Below the pieces are notes generated by a model, which saw only the letters and a program-made list of their open reading frames with translations, ran no database searches and was not told where the DNA came from. This document shows, piece by piece, positions 19,561-27,979 of a stretch of DNA of 64,000 nucleotides. Every line of letters starts with the position of its first letter. Within the stretch, counting starts at the first letter, position 1. A program made the position numbers and the translations under genes. This stretch comes from Chelativorans sp. AA-79 (lineage in GTDB: Bacteria > Pseudomonadota > Alphaproteobacteria > Rhizobiales > Rhizobiaceae), in NCBI RefSeq assembly GCF_029457495.1, contig NZ_CP120361.1:434001-498000 (forward strand), given 5' to 3'.

Positions 19561-19596
19561 GACGCCCGGCACTATGAGCCGCAGTAGCCGGGCGTC
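19561..19596. repeat. inverted repeat, hairpin 2
   Basis: GACGCCCGGC (19561-19570) pairs perfectly with GCCGGGCGTC (19587-19596), and pairing continues outward (CCAG with CTGG) after a single bulge. The 16-nt loop contains GAGCCGCAG, which also occurs in the loop side of hairpin 1 just upstream. Very GC-rich; may be a transcription stop or a binding site. Confidence 0.6.
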
Positions 19597-20079
19597 TGGA
19601 TCGACGGCGCGCTCCAGTTTTGAGTCTTCACTCAACGGGACGTCTCCCCTGAGGCGGGTTGCGTCGGCAACGCCCGCCAGGCCGCTATTCTGGTCCGGCA
19701 GATATCCCGTGCCAAGTCTGAGGCCGCAACTCCGCTCTCCCGCCGTCTCATCCACCTTGACCGCTCATAGGTCCAGGAGCCGAGCGAGACCGCCGGAGCC
19801 GGTTGGGATCGACATCTGCCACGTCAACCTCCACGCCTTCTTCGCTGGGAAAGCCCCCGGCAAGGCAGGCGGGCCAAGGCGGGAACCCTGTACGGAGGTG
19901 GCGTTGAGCAGCTCGTTTTCTCCTGGACCAGGACGGAGCCGCGATCGGCTTTATGTGTCGAGGATGACGGGCCGGTCGCCGCCCGCTCCAGACTCGACCG
20001 GGATCGGGCGTCTCGCCTTCACGCTCGACGGCGGGCCGATGATGAACGAGGGCGGATGGACAGGCGCGCGCGATGCCGA

Positions 20080-20658
20080 TCAAAAGTCGAGACTGGATGT
20101 GACCTCGAGCGCCCGGTCTTCGAGGGGAGGCGATCCGTCGTTGGGATGGTGCGCAGCGATCACACGGTCGCGCTCACGGATCAGGCCGGCGATCTCATTC
20201 TCGTAGGCGGCGAGGATGGCGGTCAGCCAGCGGTTGACCAGATAGGACGGACGCGGCATCTCAACGTTGAAGCGGGGTAGCAGCGCGATGGTCTTCTCCG
20301 CATCGAGCCAGTCGTCACCCGTCACCCACCGGTTTACGGTGAAAAGCCGGAGCAGGCGGCCATAGGCATCGACGCCGACGGCGGCAAGATGATGGATCGG
20401 CCCGTCCGGGCCTTCGGGGCGCAGGAAGCAGTGGAAATGTCCGTGCTCGGCCGCCCCTTCCTCCGCCGGATGGCAATGATAGAACCATTGCGCACCGCTT
20501 TGCGGATCGAAGACGTCGCCGGGTGGATAATGGTCCCAGGCCTTGGTCTCCGCGGTGTCGCGAAATGTCTCCAGGAGCACGTTGAGGCCCGCTTTGGAGA
20601 GGATGCTCTCGCAGAAGGCGATCTCGGAGAGCGCACGGCTTCTTGCGTCCGGCGTCAT
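20080..20658 (-). CDS. Conserved protein with dense His/Cys core (possibly DUF6969 family)
   Basis: 192 residues, no signal peptide or membrane segment. The core at residues 58-80 has His61, Cys62, His63, His72, His74, His76 and Cys77 (YHCHP ... EHGHFHCF), which looks like a metal site. From memory this resembles the uncharacterised family DUF6969, but I cannot check. ATG at 20658 overlaps the stop of the preceding small gene by 4 nt, so it is coupled to it. As the last gene of the rhodanese - YeeE transporter group it may act in sulfur handling; that is only context. Confidence 0.7.
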   Translation of the reverse strand: MTPDARSRALSEIAFCESILSKAGLNVLLETFRDTAETKAWDHYPPGDVFDPQSGAQWFYHCHPAEEGAAEHGHFHCFLRPEGPDGPIHHLAAVGVDAYGRLLRLFTVNRWVTGDDWLDAEKTIALLPRFNVEMPRPSYLVNRWLTAILAAYENEIAGLIRERDRVIAAHHPNDGSPPLEDRALEVTSSLDF

Positions 20659-20987
20659 TCGCCGGTTCCTTTCCGGGGCAGTGGAGCTGGAGGTGGCGGC
20701 GGTGCGCGCTTCATCTCCTGCTCGGCCGGAGGTGCCGCCGGCGGTGGAGGCGGTGCCTTTTTTGGCGCTGCCGCTGCGCAAGGTGCGACAGGCGCACAGG
20801 GCGCCGCGGGCGCGGGCTTTGCCGCCCCGGCGGCACAAGGCGCTGCAGCCGCGCAAGGAGGCGCACCCGAGGCGCGAGCGGTTTGCGGGGCGGGGCGCGG
20901 CGCGGGGTGATGGTAGTGGTCGACGGCGACCGCCGCCGTCGTGGCGGCAAGTGCGGCACCGAAGAGAAGCGTATTGCGCGCCGTCAT
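20655..20987 (-). CDS. Small exported or membrane-anchored Ala/Pro/Cys-rich protein
   Basis: 110 residues. Residues 1-22 (MTARNTLLFGAALAATTAAVA) look like a signal peptide or single anchor. The rest is low complexity with repeated PCA-type units (APPCAAAAPCAAGA, APAAPCAPVAPCAAAAP), giving five or so cysteines spaced by Ala/Pro, then a PPPPPA tail. No homologue is recognised. Overlap by 4 nt at both ends with the YeeE transporter gene (upstream) and the His/Cys-rich gene (downstream) argues that it is real despite its odd composition. Regularly spaced cysteines could bind metal or carry sulfane sulfur; this is speculation. Confidence 0.6.
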   Translation of the reverse strand: MTARNTLLFGAALAATTAAVAVDHYHHPAPRPAPQTARASGAPPCAAAAPCAAGAAKPAPAAPCAPVAPCAAAAPKKAPPPPPAAPPAEQEMKRAPPPPPAPLPRKGTGE

Positions 20988-22198
20988 TTGCGGGTGAACC
21001 CATCAAGGCCGAAGACGGGGCGCAGCCAAATCCCCGCCAAAGACCCCAGGAAGGCGGCGGCGAACCAGAGCCAGCCATGCAGGCTGCCGGAAGCGATGCC
21101 GCTGAACAGCGCCCCGATGTTGCAGCCGAAGGAAAGCCGTGCGCCGTATCCCATCAAAATGCCGCCGATCGCCGCCGCAAGCATGGAGGCGAACGGTACC
21201 TTGGCCTTGGGCGCGAACTTGCCGGCAAGGCTGGCCGCAAGAGCCGCCCCCAGAATGATGCCGAAATTCATCACCGAGGTCACGTCGGCCAGAACGCTCG
21301 AACCGAGCGCGGTCTGCGGGCCGGGCCAGTTCCAGAATTCCCAGCTCTCCACGGGAACGCCGAAGGCCTGTGCGACCTTCGCACCCCACAGGCCGAAGCC
21401 GAAGGTCACCGACCAGGGATGACCGGCGAGGAGCAAAGTCGCGATGTTGAGGAGCGCGAGAAGCAGGCCTGCGCCGACCAGCGGCCAGGGCCCGCGGAGA
21501 ACCCAGCTCCAGCCCGGCCGCGACGGGCCCGGCTCAGCCTCGATGTCCCCGTGTGCGCGCCGCTCGATGGCCGCCGTCACGAACGCGACAAGACCGAGGC
21601 CCGCCAGCGATACGAGCACGGCCGCGACGATGCCGAGTTCTGCGGCGATGCTGATTGCCGGCAACGACGGCAGCCCCAGCCACCACGGCAGGTGTGCCGT
21701 GCCGATGAACGCCCCGACGATGAAGAAGGTGAGCGTTATGAGCATCCGCGCCGAGCCGCCGCCGACGGCGAACAGCGTGCCGGACCCGCAGCCGCCGCCA
21801 AGCTGCATGCCGAGCCCGAACATGGCGGCGCCGACCAGCACGCTGGTTCCCGCCGGCGCCACCGCGCCCACCAGTGCCTGCCCGCCGAGATTGCCCGCGG
21901 CGATCAGCGGGATCATCGCAACGGCAGCAACACCGATCATCAGCATTTGCGCCCGCATGGCCCGCCCCCGCCTCTCCACCACCATGCGGCGCCAGCCGCC
22001 GGTGAAGCCGAAAGAGCCGTGATAGAGCGTGGCGCCGAGCAGACCGCCGACGAAGAAGAGCATCGCCTGGCGCAGGTCGACCAAAGTGGCTATCACCAGA
22101 AAGCCGAGAACAAGCGCACCGCCGGCAACCAGTATCGGCGCGCGGTCGGCGTTCACGGGCGGCAGACAGCTTGGGCGGTCGAGTGAAAGATCTGTCAT
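20984..22198 (-). CDS. YeeE/YedE (TsuA-like) sulfur-compound transporter
   Basis: 404 residues, about ten membrane helices in two homologous halves. Each half carries the conserved cysteine motif of the family: GGGCGSGTLFAVGGG in the first and SFGCNIGALFSGIASG in the second; in TsuA such cysteines pass thiosulfate through the membrane. I chose ATG 22198, which leaves a short cytoplasmic tail before helix 1; an in-frame ATG at 22270 would add 24 residues, and neither start has a strong ribosome binding site. Downstream of a periplasmic rhodanese gene (131 bp), so uptake of thiosulfate or its sulfane sulfur is likely. Confidence 0.85.
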   Translation of the reverse strand: MTDLSLDRPSCLPPVNADRAPILVAGGALVLGFLVIATLVDLRQAMLFFVGGLLGATLYHGSFGFTGGWRRMVVERRGRAMRAQMLMIGVAAVAMIPLIAAGNLGGQALVGAVAPAGTSVLVGAAMFGLGMQLGGGCGSGTLFAVGGGSARMLITLTFFIVGAFIGTAHLPWWLGLPSLPAISIAAELGIVAAVLVSLAGLGLVAFVTAAIERRAHGDIEAEPGPSRPGWSWVLRGPWPLVGAGLLLALLNIATLLLAGHPWSVTFGFGLWGAKVAQAFGVPVESWEFWNWPGPQTALGSSVLADVTSVMNFGIILGAALAASLAGKFAPKAKVPFASMLAAAIGGILMGYGARLSFGCNIGALFSGIASGSLHGWLWFAAAFLGSLAGIWLRPVFGLDGFTRK

Positions 22199-22329
22199 GG
22201 GAGGGGTCCAGCCGGTCCGCGCTCGACGTGTCTCGTCGAGAACGGTGAATGCCCGGCACAGGCCGGACATCCTTGATCAGGATATGACTTCGCCAGAATT
22301 CGGGTCAAGTCGATGCGGAATGCCCTTGT

Positions 22330-23244
22330 TCACGTGCCCGAACGGTTCTCGACCGGTCGCGAGGGATCGGCTGTCCACTCGGACATCGAACCATCATACA
22401 TGCTCGTGTTCTTGTTGCCGAGAACCTCGCTGAGGCCGAACCAGGCGATCGAGGCCCAATGGCCGGTGTTGCAGAAGGCGATGTTCTCCTCGTCCGTGCC
22501 GAGGGCAACCTCTTCCGCAAGCGTCCGCACAGTCTCGGGGCGGGCGAAGAGGGCGTATTCGGCTCTGTAGAGCTTGCTGTGCTCGATGTTGACGGCACCG
22601 GGGAGCGTGCCTTCGACGCGCACGACCGGGCTCTTCGACTTGCCTTCATATTGTTCGGCCGGGCGACCGTCGACGAGCTTCACGCCCGATTCGAGCGCGG
22701 CAGCCACCTCCTCGCTCGTCGCGAGTAGATCGTCCTGCAACTCGTATGTGAACTCGACCGGCTCCGGCTTCACGGGCTCCGCCGAGCGGGCGCCACCTGC
22801 GGCATCATACTGCCGCCAGCCGCCGTCGAGGATCGAAACCGCATCGTGCCCGAGATATTTGAAGGTCCAGTAGACGCGGGTCGCACCGCCGAACTCGCTC
22901 GAATCCGTACCCCATGGCACTATGACCACATGGTCGTCATTGTCGATGCCGAGACTGCCGATGAGCCCGGCGACCTGATCGACCGGCGGCAGCATGCCCG
23001 GCACGCCGTCGACCTCGGTGCGCCAGCCGGCCGTCGCATAGGGCGCGGCCACTGCTTTGGCGATATAGGGCTCGGAGCCGAGCTCGGTCTCCTCCACATC
23101 ATCGCGGATGTCGAGGATGACGAGGTTTTCCTGACCGGCATTCGCCTTCAGCCACTCGGCGTCGACAAGTGGGCGCACGTCCTGCGCGAAAGCCGGGGCG
23201 GCAAGGCCGAGCGCGGCAGCCAGAGTGATAGCGGCGATACGCAT
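22330..23244 (-). CDS. Periplasmic thiosulfate sulfurtransferase (tandem rhodanese domains)
   Basis: 304 residues. Signal peptide MRIAAITLAAALGLAAPAFAQ with cleavage after AFA. Two rhodanese domains: the N-terminal one (about 25-145) lacks a catalytic Cys, the C-terminal one has Cys258 in the loop CNTGHWAS, the active-site position of rhodaneses. It transfers sulfane sulfur from thiosulfate to an acceptor, releasing sulfite. GGAG lies 8 nt before the ATG. First gene of the group with the YeeE transporter. 3-mercaptopyruvate sulfurtransferase is an alternative name for the fold, but the loop sequence does not settle substrate. Confidence 0.88.
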   Translation of the reverse strand: MRIAAITLAAALGLAAPAFAQDVRPLVDAEWLKANAGQENLVILDIRDDVEETELGSEPYIAKAVAAPYATAGWRTEVDGVPGMLPPVDQVAGLIGSLGIDNDDHVVIVPWGTDSSEFGGATRVYWTFKYLGHDAVSILDGGWRQYDAAGGARSAEPVKPEPVEFTYELQDDLLATSEEVAAALESGVKLVDGRPAEQYEGKSKSPVVRVEGTLPGAVNIEHSKLYRAEYALFARPETVRTLAEEVALGTDEENIAFCNTGHWASIAWFGLSEVLGNKNTSMYDGSMSEWTADPSRPVENRSGT

Positions 23245-23451
23245 GTCGGATACTCCATGATGGGGACTAACACGAAATTACTCCCATCCACCTGCAAAAT
23301 CAGCGCATGCCTTGGCCGTTTCCGGCCGTACTGAAGAATTAAGACCCCCGGAATCGAGCACAGGCGGAAACATATGCCATTATCGCGGCGGTGCGGCGCG
23401 CTGCCATCGTCGACTCCCGTCCTTCGCGGCACGTGCGCGCTGCCGCCTTGC

Positions 23452-24147
23452 TCATCGATTGCGATATCGCTCCCACAGGAGCTTCAGCGCGAAGGGCACG
23501 AGTGTGACCCCACCGACGACAACGGCTATGATCATCATGTGCATGGGATCGGCGGTGACGGCCTGCTTTCCGAAATAGGTGAGCAGGAAGCTGATCGGAA
23601 CGACGCCCAGGAGCGTCGCGACCGCGAAGCGCCAGAAGGCGAGCGGTGTCAGTCCAGCCGCATAACTGACGGCGTCGAAGGAGATGAAGGGAACGAGCCG
23701 GGAGGCGAAGACGATGGTCATCAGCCAGTTCTGCGATCGGTTGTTGCGCAACTGGTCGAGGAGCGGCTCCACCCTGGACCAGCGCCGCACGATTTCATAG
23801 CCGAAGATGCGGGCGATCCAGAAGGCGATGATCGCGCCTGCCTCTGCGCCGGCCACGACATAGATCGTGCCCAGGACGGGCCCGTATACGGCGCCGGCGA
23901 CCATTGCGATAGGGCCGCTCGGGATGGGACTCAAGACGATGGCACCGGTAATCATCACGACGATTGCCAGCGGACCCCAAAAGCCGAGCCGCCGGATCTG
24001 CGCCCGCAATGCCGGCTCGTTGCCGAGAATCTCCAGTGCGCCGGACCGCCGGAGCCACCAGTAAAGAACCGCCAGCGCGAGCACGATCGCAATCCCGACC
24101 GCGACCTTTTTCCACGCGGTCCCGCGGCGGCGACGGTTCGCCAACAC
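23452..24147 (-). CDS. TVP38/TMEM64 (DedA-superfamily) membrane protein
   Basis: 231 residues, about six hydrophobic segments. Residues in the middle (LSPIPSGPIAMVAGAVYGP, then AGAEAGAIIAFWIAR) match the conserved SNARE-associated/VTT core of the family, whose members include lipid scramblases. I place the start at GTG 24147 because AGGAGG lies exactly 7 nt upstream; an ATG at 24183 in the same frame precedes that ribosome binding site, and an out-of-frame ATG at 24151 leads only to a spurious frame. Single gene, 18 bp from the end of the rhodanese-side gap. Function not established. Confidence 0.85.
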   Translation of the reverse strand: MLANRRRRGTAWKKVAVGIAIVLALAVLYWWLRRSGALEILGNEPALRAQIRRLGFWGPLAIVVMITGAIVLSPIPSGPIAMVAGAVYGPVLGTIYVVAGAEAGAIIAFWIARIFGYEIVRRWSRVEPLLDQLRNNRSQNWLMTIVFASRLVPFISFDAVSYAAGLTPLAFWRFAVATLLGVVPISFLLTYFGKQAVTADPMHMMIIAVVVGGVTLVPFALKLLWERYRNR

Positions 24148-24201
24148 CCATGTTCCTCCTCGTCGCAGCTTTACGCCACGCACCCGGCCTCGCCGGTTAT
24201 A

Positions 24202-25074
24202 CTATCCCCGGAGGCCTTTGCCGACGCTGAAACGCCGCTCGCGGCGAGGCTTCTCGCCCGACGGCAAGCGATCGGTCGGCGGCTGCTCGGTGAACGGCAT
24301 TTCGACCAGTTTCGGCAAGGTCACGTCCTCGGGACTGCGATAGGCCGGCACGCCGATATCTATCTCGCTTTGGGGAATGTCGAGCCGCAAAGTTCCATGC
24401 AGCCAATCCCACAGCGTAAGGCCGCTCGACCAGTTGGAGTTGACTTCGTCCTCGATGATCGAATGGTGGATGCCATGCATGCGGGGCGTGACGAAGAACC
24501 TGGAGAGTCGGCGCTCCAGACGCAGCGGGAAGCGCAGGTCCGAATGATGAAACATGATGGAGACCAGCAGGAATGTCTGCCAGATCGAAAGCGGCCGCGG
24601 TGCGATGCCCAGGAGAGCCACCTGCGCTGCCCTATAGGGGACCGACAAGGCCATCTCGCCGAAGTGGAACCTGAGCGCCGTCGAGGTGTCCATGTCGAGA
24701 TCGGCATGATGCACCTGATGGAAGCGCCAGAGGAACGGCATCCGGTGGACCAGGATGTGCCAGAGATACAGCGTGTAATCCAGCAGCGCCACGGCCAGAA
24801 CATTTTCGACCCAGGCAGGGAGGCGAAAGCGCTTGAGCAAGCCCCAGCGGAGGCGCTCCACCTGCTGGGACAGCGGGTTGACGACCGGCCTTTCAAGGGC
24901 CTGTAGCGCGACAGCGCTCAGGGCCGCCACGGTGAGGTTGCGAATGTTTCGCCTGACCTTCCCTTCCCGGTGCTCGCGCAGAGGCCGGTATATCTCCGCC
25001 CATACCAGCAGTCCGAAGGCGCCGACGACAAGGGCGCCGCTCACCCAACCCGGTATGCGCCTGTCCTGCCCCAT
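24202..25074 (-). CDS. Sterol desaturase / fatty acid hydroxylase superfamily protein
   Basis: 290 residues, several membrane helices. The eight-histidine diiron signature is visible: HILVH, then HQVHHADLD, FHHSD and HGIHHS. These integral membrane non-heme diiron enzymes hydroxylate or desaturate lipids; bacterial members modify carotenoids, hopanoids, ornithine lipids or alkylglycerols. Nothing in the neighbourhood fixes the substrate. Lies 127 bp from the VTT-protein gene and 22 bp after the VKOR-like gene, all on the minus strand. Confidence 0.87.
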   Translation of the reverse strand: MGQDRRIPGWVSGALVVGAFGLLVWAEIYRPLREHREGKVRRNIRNLTVAALSAVALQALERPVVNPLSQQVERLRWGLLKRFRLPAWVENVLAVALLDYTLYLWHILVHRMPFLWRFHQVHHADLDMDTSTALRFHFGEMALSVPYRAAQVALLGIAPRPLSIWQTFLLVSIMFHHSDLRFPLRLERRLSRFFVTPRMHGIHHSIIEDEVNSNWSSGLTLWDWLHGTLRLDIPQSEIDIGVPAYRSPEDVTLPKLVEMPFTEQPPTDRLPSGEKPRRERRFSVGKGLRG

Positions 25075-25096
25075 CGCCGATATCCGGATGCCGGCG

Positions 25097-25642
25097 CTAT
25101 CGCAGCCGCCGCGGCAGCATAACCCTGGCCAGTTCGGGCAGGGTGAGCGCGAAGGTGGCGAAATGGGTCAGCGCATCGACGATGCAATAGGGGCACCATG
25201 CCTTGTCCACCTTCGGCATCTGATAGAACAGGTACTTGGCCGCGATGGCGGCCTGGGCCGCGGAGGCGAAGGCGGCGGCGAGCGGCAGCCAGGGGCGCCA
25301 TCTGAACCGGTCGGGCGGGCCGGCGGCGGCGAACACCAGATTCATAGCGTGCATGGCGATCGCCAGCGGCCCGTCCGGCATGCCGTAGCTGTAGGCCTCT
25401 TCGGACGAATTGACCTTGTCCGAGTCAAAGTGCGGCCGGCGCGTCGGCGGATCGGGCAGGTGCCGCACGATCCCCGTTTGCAGCAGGGTTACGACAGCCA
25501 TACTGGCGATCCCGATCAGGGATGCCCCGACGATCGCCCGGCGATAATCCATCGCGCGGCTGTCGTTTTCCTGCAGCGAGCGGCGCAGATGGCGCGGGCT
25601 CAGACCAGGGCTGGTCAGGTCCATCAGATACTGTCGCATCAT
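25097..25642 (-). CDS. Vitamin K epoxide reductase (VKOR)-like membrane protein
   Basis: 181 residues, about four membrane segments. WCPYC (Cys150 and Cys153) near the last helix is the CxxC redox centre of VKOR proteins, which oxidise periplasmic disulfide-making partners using quinone. The second, loop cysteine pair found in standard bacterial VKORs is not visible, so the protein may need an external thiol partner or have a different role. GGAGG is right in front of ATG 25642/25639; a longer in-frame start at 25702 is possible. Upstream of the fatty acid hydroxylase gene, probably co-transcribed. Confidence 0.72.
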   Translation of the reverse strand: MMRQYLMDLTSPGLSPRHLRRSLQENDSRAMDYRRAIVGASLIGIASMAVVTLLQTGIVRHLPDPPTRRPHFDSDKVNSSEEAYSYGMPDGPLAIAMHAMNLVFAAAGPPDRFRWRPWLPLAAAFASAAQAAIAAKYLFYQMPKVDKAWCPYCIVDALTHFATFALTLPELARVMLPRRLR

Positions 25643-25941
25643 TCCTCCCAACGGCGTGGGGTGCCTCTCGATCACCCGGTACAGACACCGGACAGTCCGC
25701 ATCCCTAATCGGCCACCCGCAGGGACGTTCCGGCAAACGAATCAAATCGCAAGGGAAGACGCTCCCTTTAACTCCCCGGAAACTCCGCCAAATGAGTACG
25801 CGCGCGCTTGCGGGGCCGCATGGCCTGTCGCAAATCCTCTATGCCTATTCTTCGGCGACCGGCAACGACGGCTCGGCCTTCGCCGGCTTCGGCGCAAACC
25901 TGCCGAACGTCGCGGCGCAGCCCGGTTCTACGGGTTGCCCA

Positions 25942-26937
25942 TCAGAGAAGCAGGGACAGACCGAGGGCGAGCATCATCAGGAACAATGTGATCGTGACCA
26001 CCACGTTTATGTGGCCGGCACCGAGGGCGAACATGTCCTTCAGAGCCGTCTTCACGCCGAGCGCGGCAATCGCGACGACCAGAAGCCAGCGCGACAGCTC
26101 CGAAAGCAGGGCTGCGACCGTCGTTGGAATGAAACCCAGGCTGTTGAGCACGACGAGAGCGGCGAACAGCACCACGAAGGAGGGGAGCGACAAGCCCTTC
26201 GCCCCTTCTCCGCGCCGCGCGAAAAGCATGATCGAGATCACCACGATCGGAAGCAGCGCCACGCGCAGGAGCTTGACGAAGGTCGCCGTGTCGCCAGCCA
26301 CGTCGGAGACGGCATAGCCCGCACCCACCACCTGCGCGACATCGTGAATGGTGGCGCCGATCATGACGCCGATTTCCCGGTCGTCAAAGCCGAGCGCGGC
26401 GAAGAGAATCGGGTAGATGATCATCGCGATCGTGGAAAGCCCGGTCACAGCGATGACGGTGAAGAGCGTGTCCTTCTCACGCTCCGGCCGGTTCGGCAGC
26501 ACTGCCGAAATGGCGAGCGCGGCCGAGGCGCCGCAGATCGCCACCGCGCCGCCGGTCAATATGCCGAAGGTCCAGTGCCGTCGGAAAAGCCGCGCCATCA
26601 GGAGGCCGAAGCCGATGGTCGCCACCACCGAGGCGAGTACCAGCAGGATCGGCCCGAAACCGAGCGCACCGATCTCTTCGAAAGTGATGCGGGCTCCGAG
26701 CAGACCGACGCCGAGGCGCAGCAGCGATCTCGAAGCGAAATCGATGCCGGCGGCGCTGCGCGGTTCGTCCCACAGGAAATGGAAAGCCATTCCCAACAGA
26801 AGCGCGAAGAGCATGACGGGGGCGCCGTAGTGCTCGGACAGGAAGGTCGCCGCAAGCGCGATCAAGAGCGCCAGCATGATGCCGGGCGCCAGACTCTTCA
26901 GGTGCTGGAGGCGCATCGCCGGCGGGGAAGCGCTCAT
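25942..26937 (-). CDS. YeiH/UPF0324-family transporter, probable sulfite/sulfate exporter of the sulfolactate operon
   Basis: 331 residues, about ten membrane helices. GGAVAICGASAALAIS and GVMIGATIHDVAQVVGAGY are the family hallmarks (PF03601, annotated as putative sulfate exporters). It is the last gene of the operon that releases sulfite from sulfolactate, 40 bp behind comC. Sulfonate-degrading bacteria need an anion exporter (TauZ, SuyZ or other families) to avoid sulfite poisoning, so this is the likely exporter here. The family alone would not prove the substrate; the operon position does most of the work. Confidence 0.83.
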   Translation of the reverse strand: MSASPPAMRLQHLKSLAPGIMLALLIALAATFLSEHYGAPVMLFALLLGMAFHFLWDEPRSAAGIDFASRSLLRLGVGLLGARITFEEIGALGFGPILLVLASVVATIGFGLLMARLFRRHWTFGILTGGAVAICGASAALAISAVLPNRPEREKDTLFTVIAVTGLSTIAMIIYPILFAALGFDDREIGVMIGATIHDVAQVVGAGYAVSDVAGDTATFVKLLRVALLPIVVISIMLFARRGEGAKGLSLPSFVVLFAALVVLNSLGFIPTTVAALLSELSRWLLVVAIAALGVKTALKDMFALGAGHINVVVTITLFLMMLALGLSLLL

Positions 26938-26977
26938 GACAAGACATCGTAGATGGAAAACGCAGGGATTCCGTGTC

Positions 26978-27979
26978 TCACAGGCCGATCACCCCGATCT
27001 GCTGCAGCAATTCCCGGTCGGCAGGAATGCCTGCGCGCGTCAGTTCGCGTTTCAGGGCCTGGCGCCGCCGGCCAGGCAGGCGCGCGCCGTCCATCTCGTC
27101 GATCAGCCCTGCCATCTCGGCAAAACGTGCCGTCGCCCCCGCACCAAAAGCCGTCGGATCGATCGCGATCAGGGTCTGTCCCGTACCGGGCGGTACGCCC
27201 TCGGCTTCGAAGAAGGAGGTCGCCTCATAGGCATAGTTGGCGCCGGTGAGCCCGGCGCACAGCATCTCCACCATCAGCGCAAGGGCGGTGCCCTTGACGT
27301 CGCCCATCGGCACCATGGTGCCGGCGAGTGCCGCGGCGGGATCGGTGGTCGCGTTGCCCTCGGTGTCCAGCGCCCACCCTTCCGGAATGGACACTCCCTT
27401 CTGCTTGGCCGCCATGATCTTGCCGCGCGCCACCTTGGAAAGGGAAATGTCGATGACGAGCGGTTCCGCTCCCTCCAGCGGTGCCGCGAAGGCGATCGGG
27501 TTGGTGCCGAAAAGCGCCCGCTTTCCGCCCCAGGGCGCCATAGCGGCTGGCGAATTCGCGATCATCAGGCCGACGATGCCGGCTTCGGCCAGCCGCTCTA
27601 CGAACAAGCCGGTGACGCCGCAATGGTGCGAGCGGCGAATGCCGGCGATCGCCACGCCCTGTCCGCGCGCCGCGTCCGGCAGCCACTCGAGCGCGCGTTC
27701 GAGGGCCGGATAGGCGAAGCCGTGGGCGGCATCGACGGTCAGCGCGCCCGGCCTCGTTTCCGTGGTCTGCGGCATCGCCATGCCGTCGACCTTGCCGCTC
27801 AGCGCCTGCGCACAGTAGGAAGGCATGCGCCGCAGGCCATGGCCCGCCTGGCCGGCCAGCTCGGCGCCGATGAGCGCGCGGGCCACGGCCTCCGCATTGG
27901 GCCGCGACGTCCGGCAGCGCAGAAGGGTTTCGACCACGAGGCCGGTCGCCTCTTCGATCGACAGTCGTTTTTCGCTCAT
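26978..27979 (-). CDS. comC: Ldh-family oxidoreductase, probable (R)-sulfolactate dehydrogenase ComC
   Basis: 333 residues of the malate/L-sulfolactate dehydrogenase family (Ldh_2), which uses a non-Rossmann NAD(P) fold. HCGVTGLFVERLAE with its catalytic His and RALFGTNPIAFAAP are family motifs. In known sulfolactate pathways ComC interconverts sulfopyruvate and (R)-sulfolactate, so that with SlcC it racemises (S)-sulfolactate into the isomer used by SuyAB. ATG overlaps the slcC stop by 4 nt. By sequence alone ureidoglycolate, malate or 2,3-diketogulonate dehydrogenases are alternatives; the slcC and suyAB context makes ComC much more likely. Confidence 0.85.
   Translation of the reverse strand: MSEKRLSIEEATGLVVETLLRCRTSRPNAEAVARALIGAELAGQAGHGLRRMPSYCAQALSGKVDGMAMPQTTETRPGALTVDAAHGFAYPALERALEWLPDAARGQGVAIAGIRRSHHCGVTGLFVERLAEAGIVGLMIANSPAAMAPWGGKRALFGTNPIAFAAPLEGAEPLVIDISLSKVARGKIMAAKQKGVSIPEGWALDTEGNATTDPAAALAGTMVPMGDVKGTALALMVEMLCAGLTGANYAYEATSFFEAEGVPPGTGQTLIAIDPTAFGAGATARFAEMAGLIDEMDGARLPGRRRQALKRELTRAGIPADRELLQQIGVIGL

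Larger units (their letters stand above)
19197..20079. other. 883-bp stretch without a recognisable gene
   Basis: Between the gnd start and the end of the His/Cys-rich conserved gene. Open frames of 86-210 codons exist on both strands, but none has a ribosome binding site, a recognisable domain or natural amino-acid composition (they are rich in Arg, Ser, Pro and Gly, as random frames in GC-rich DNA are). The gnd promoter should lie in the right-hand part near 19200-19350. Two hairpins are described separately. It could be a decayed gene, but I cannot name an ancestor. Confidence 0.6.

Noticed and set aside
19495..20083. Insertion-sequence or transposase remnant in the gene-free stretch
   Set aside because: No DDE-type motif, terminal repeat pair or target duplication could be found; only two local hairpins.
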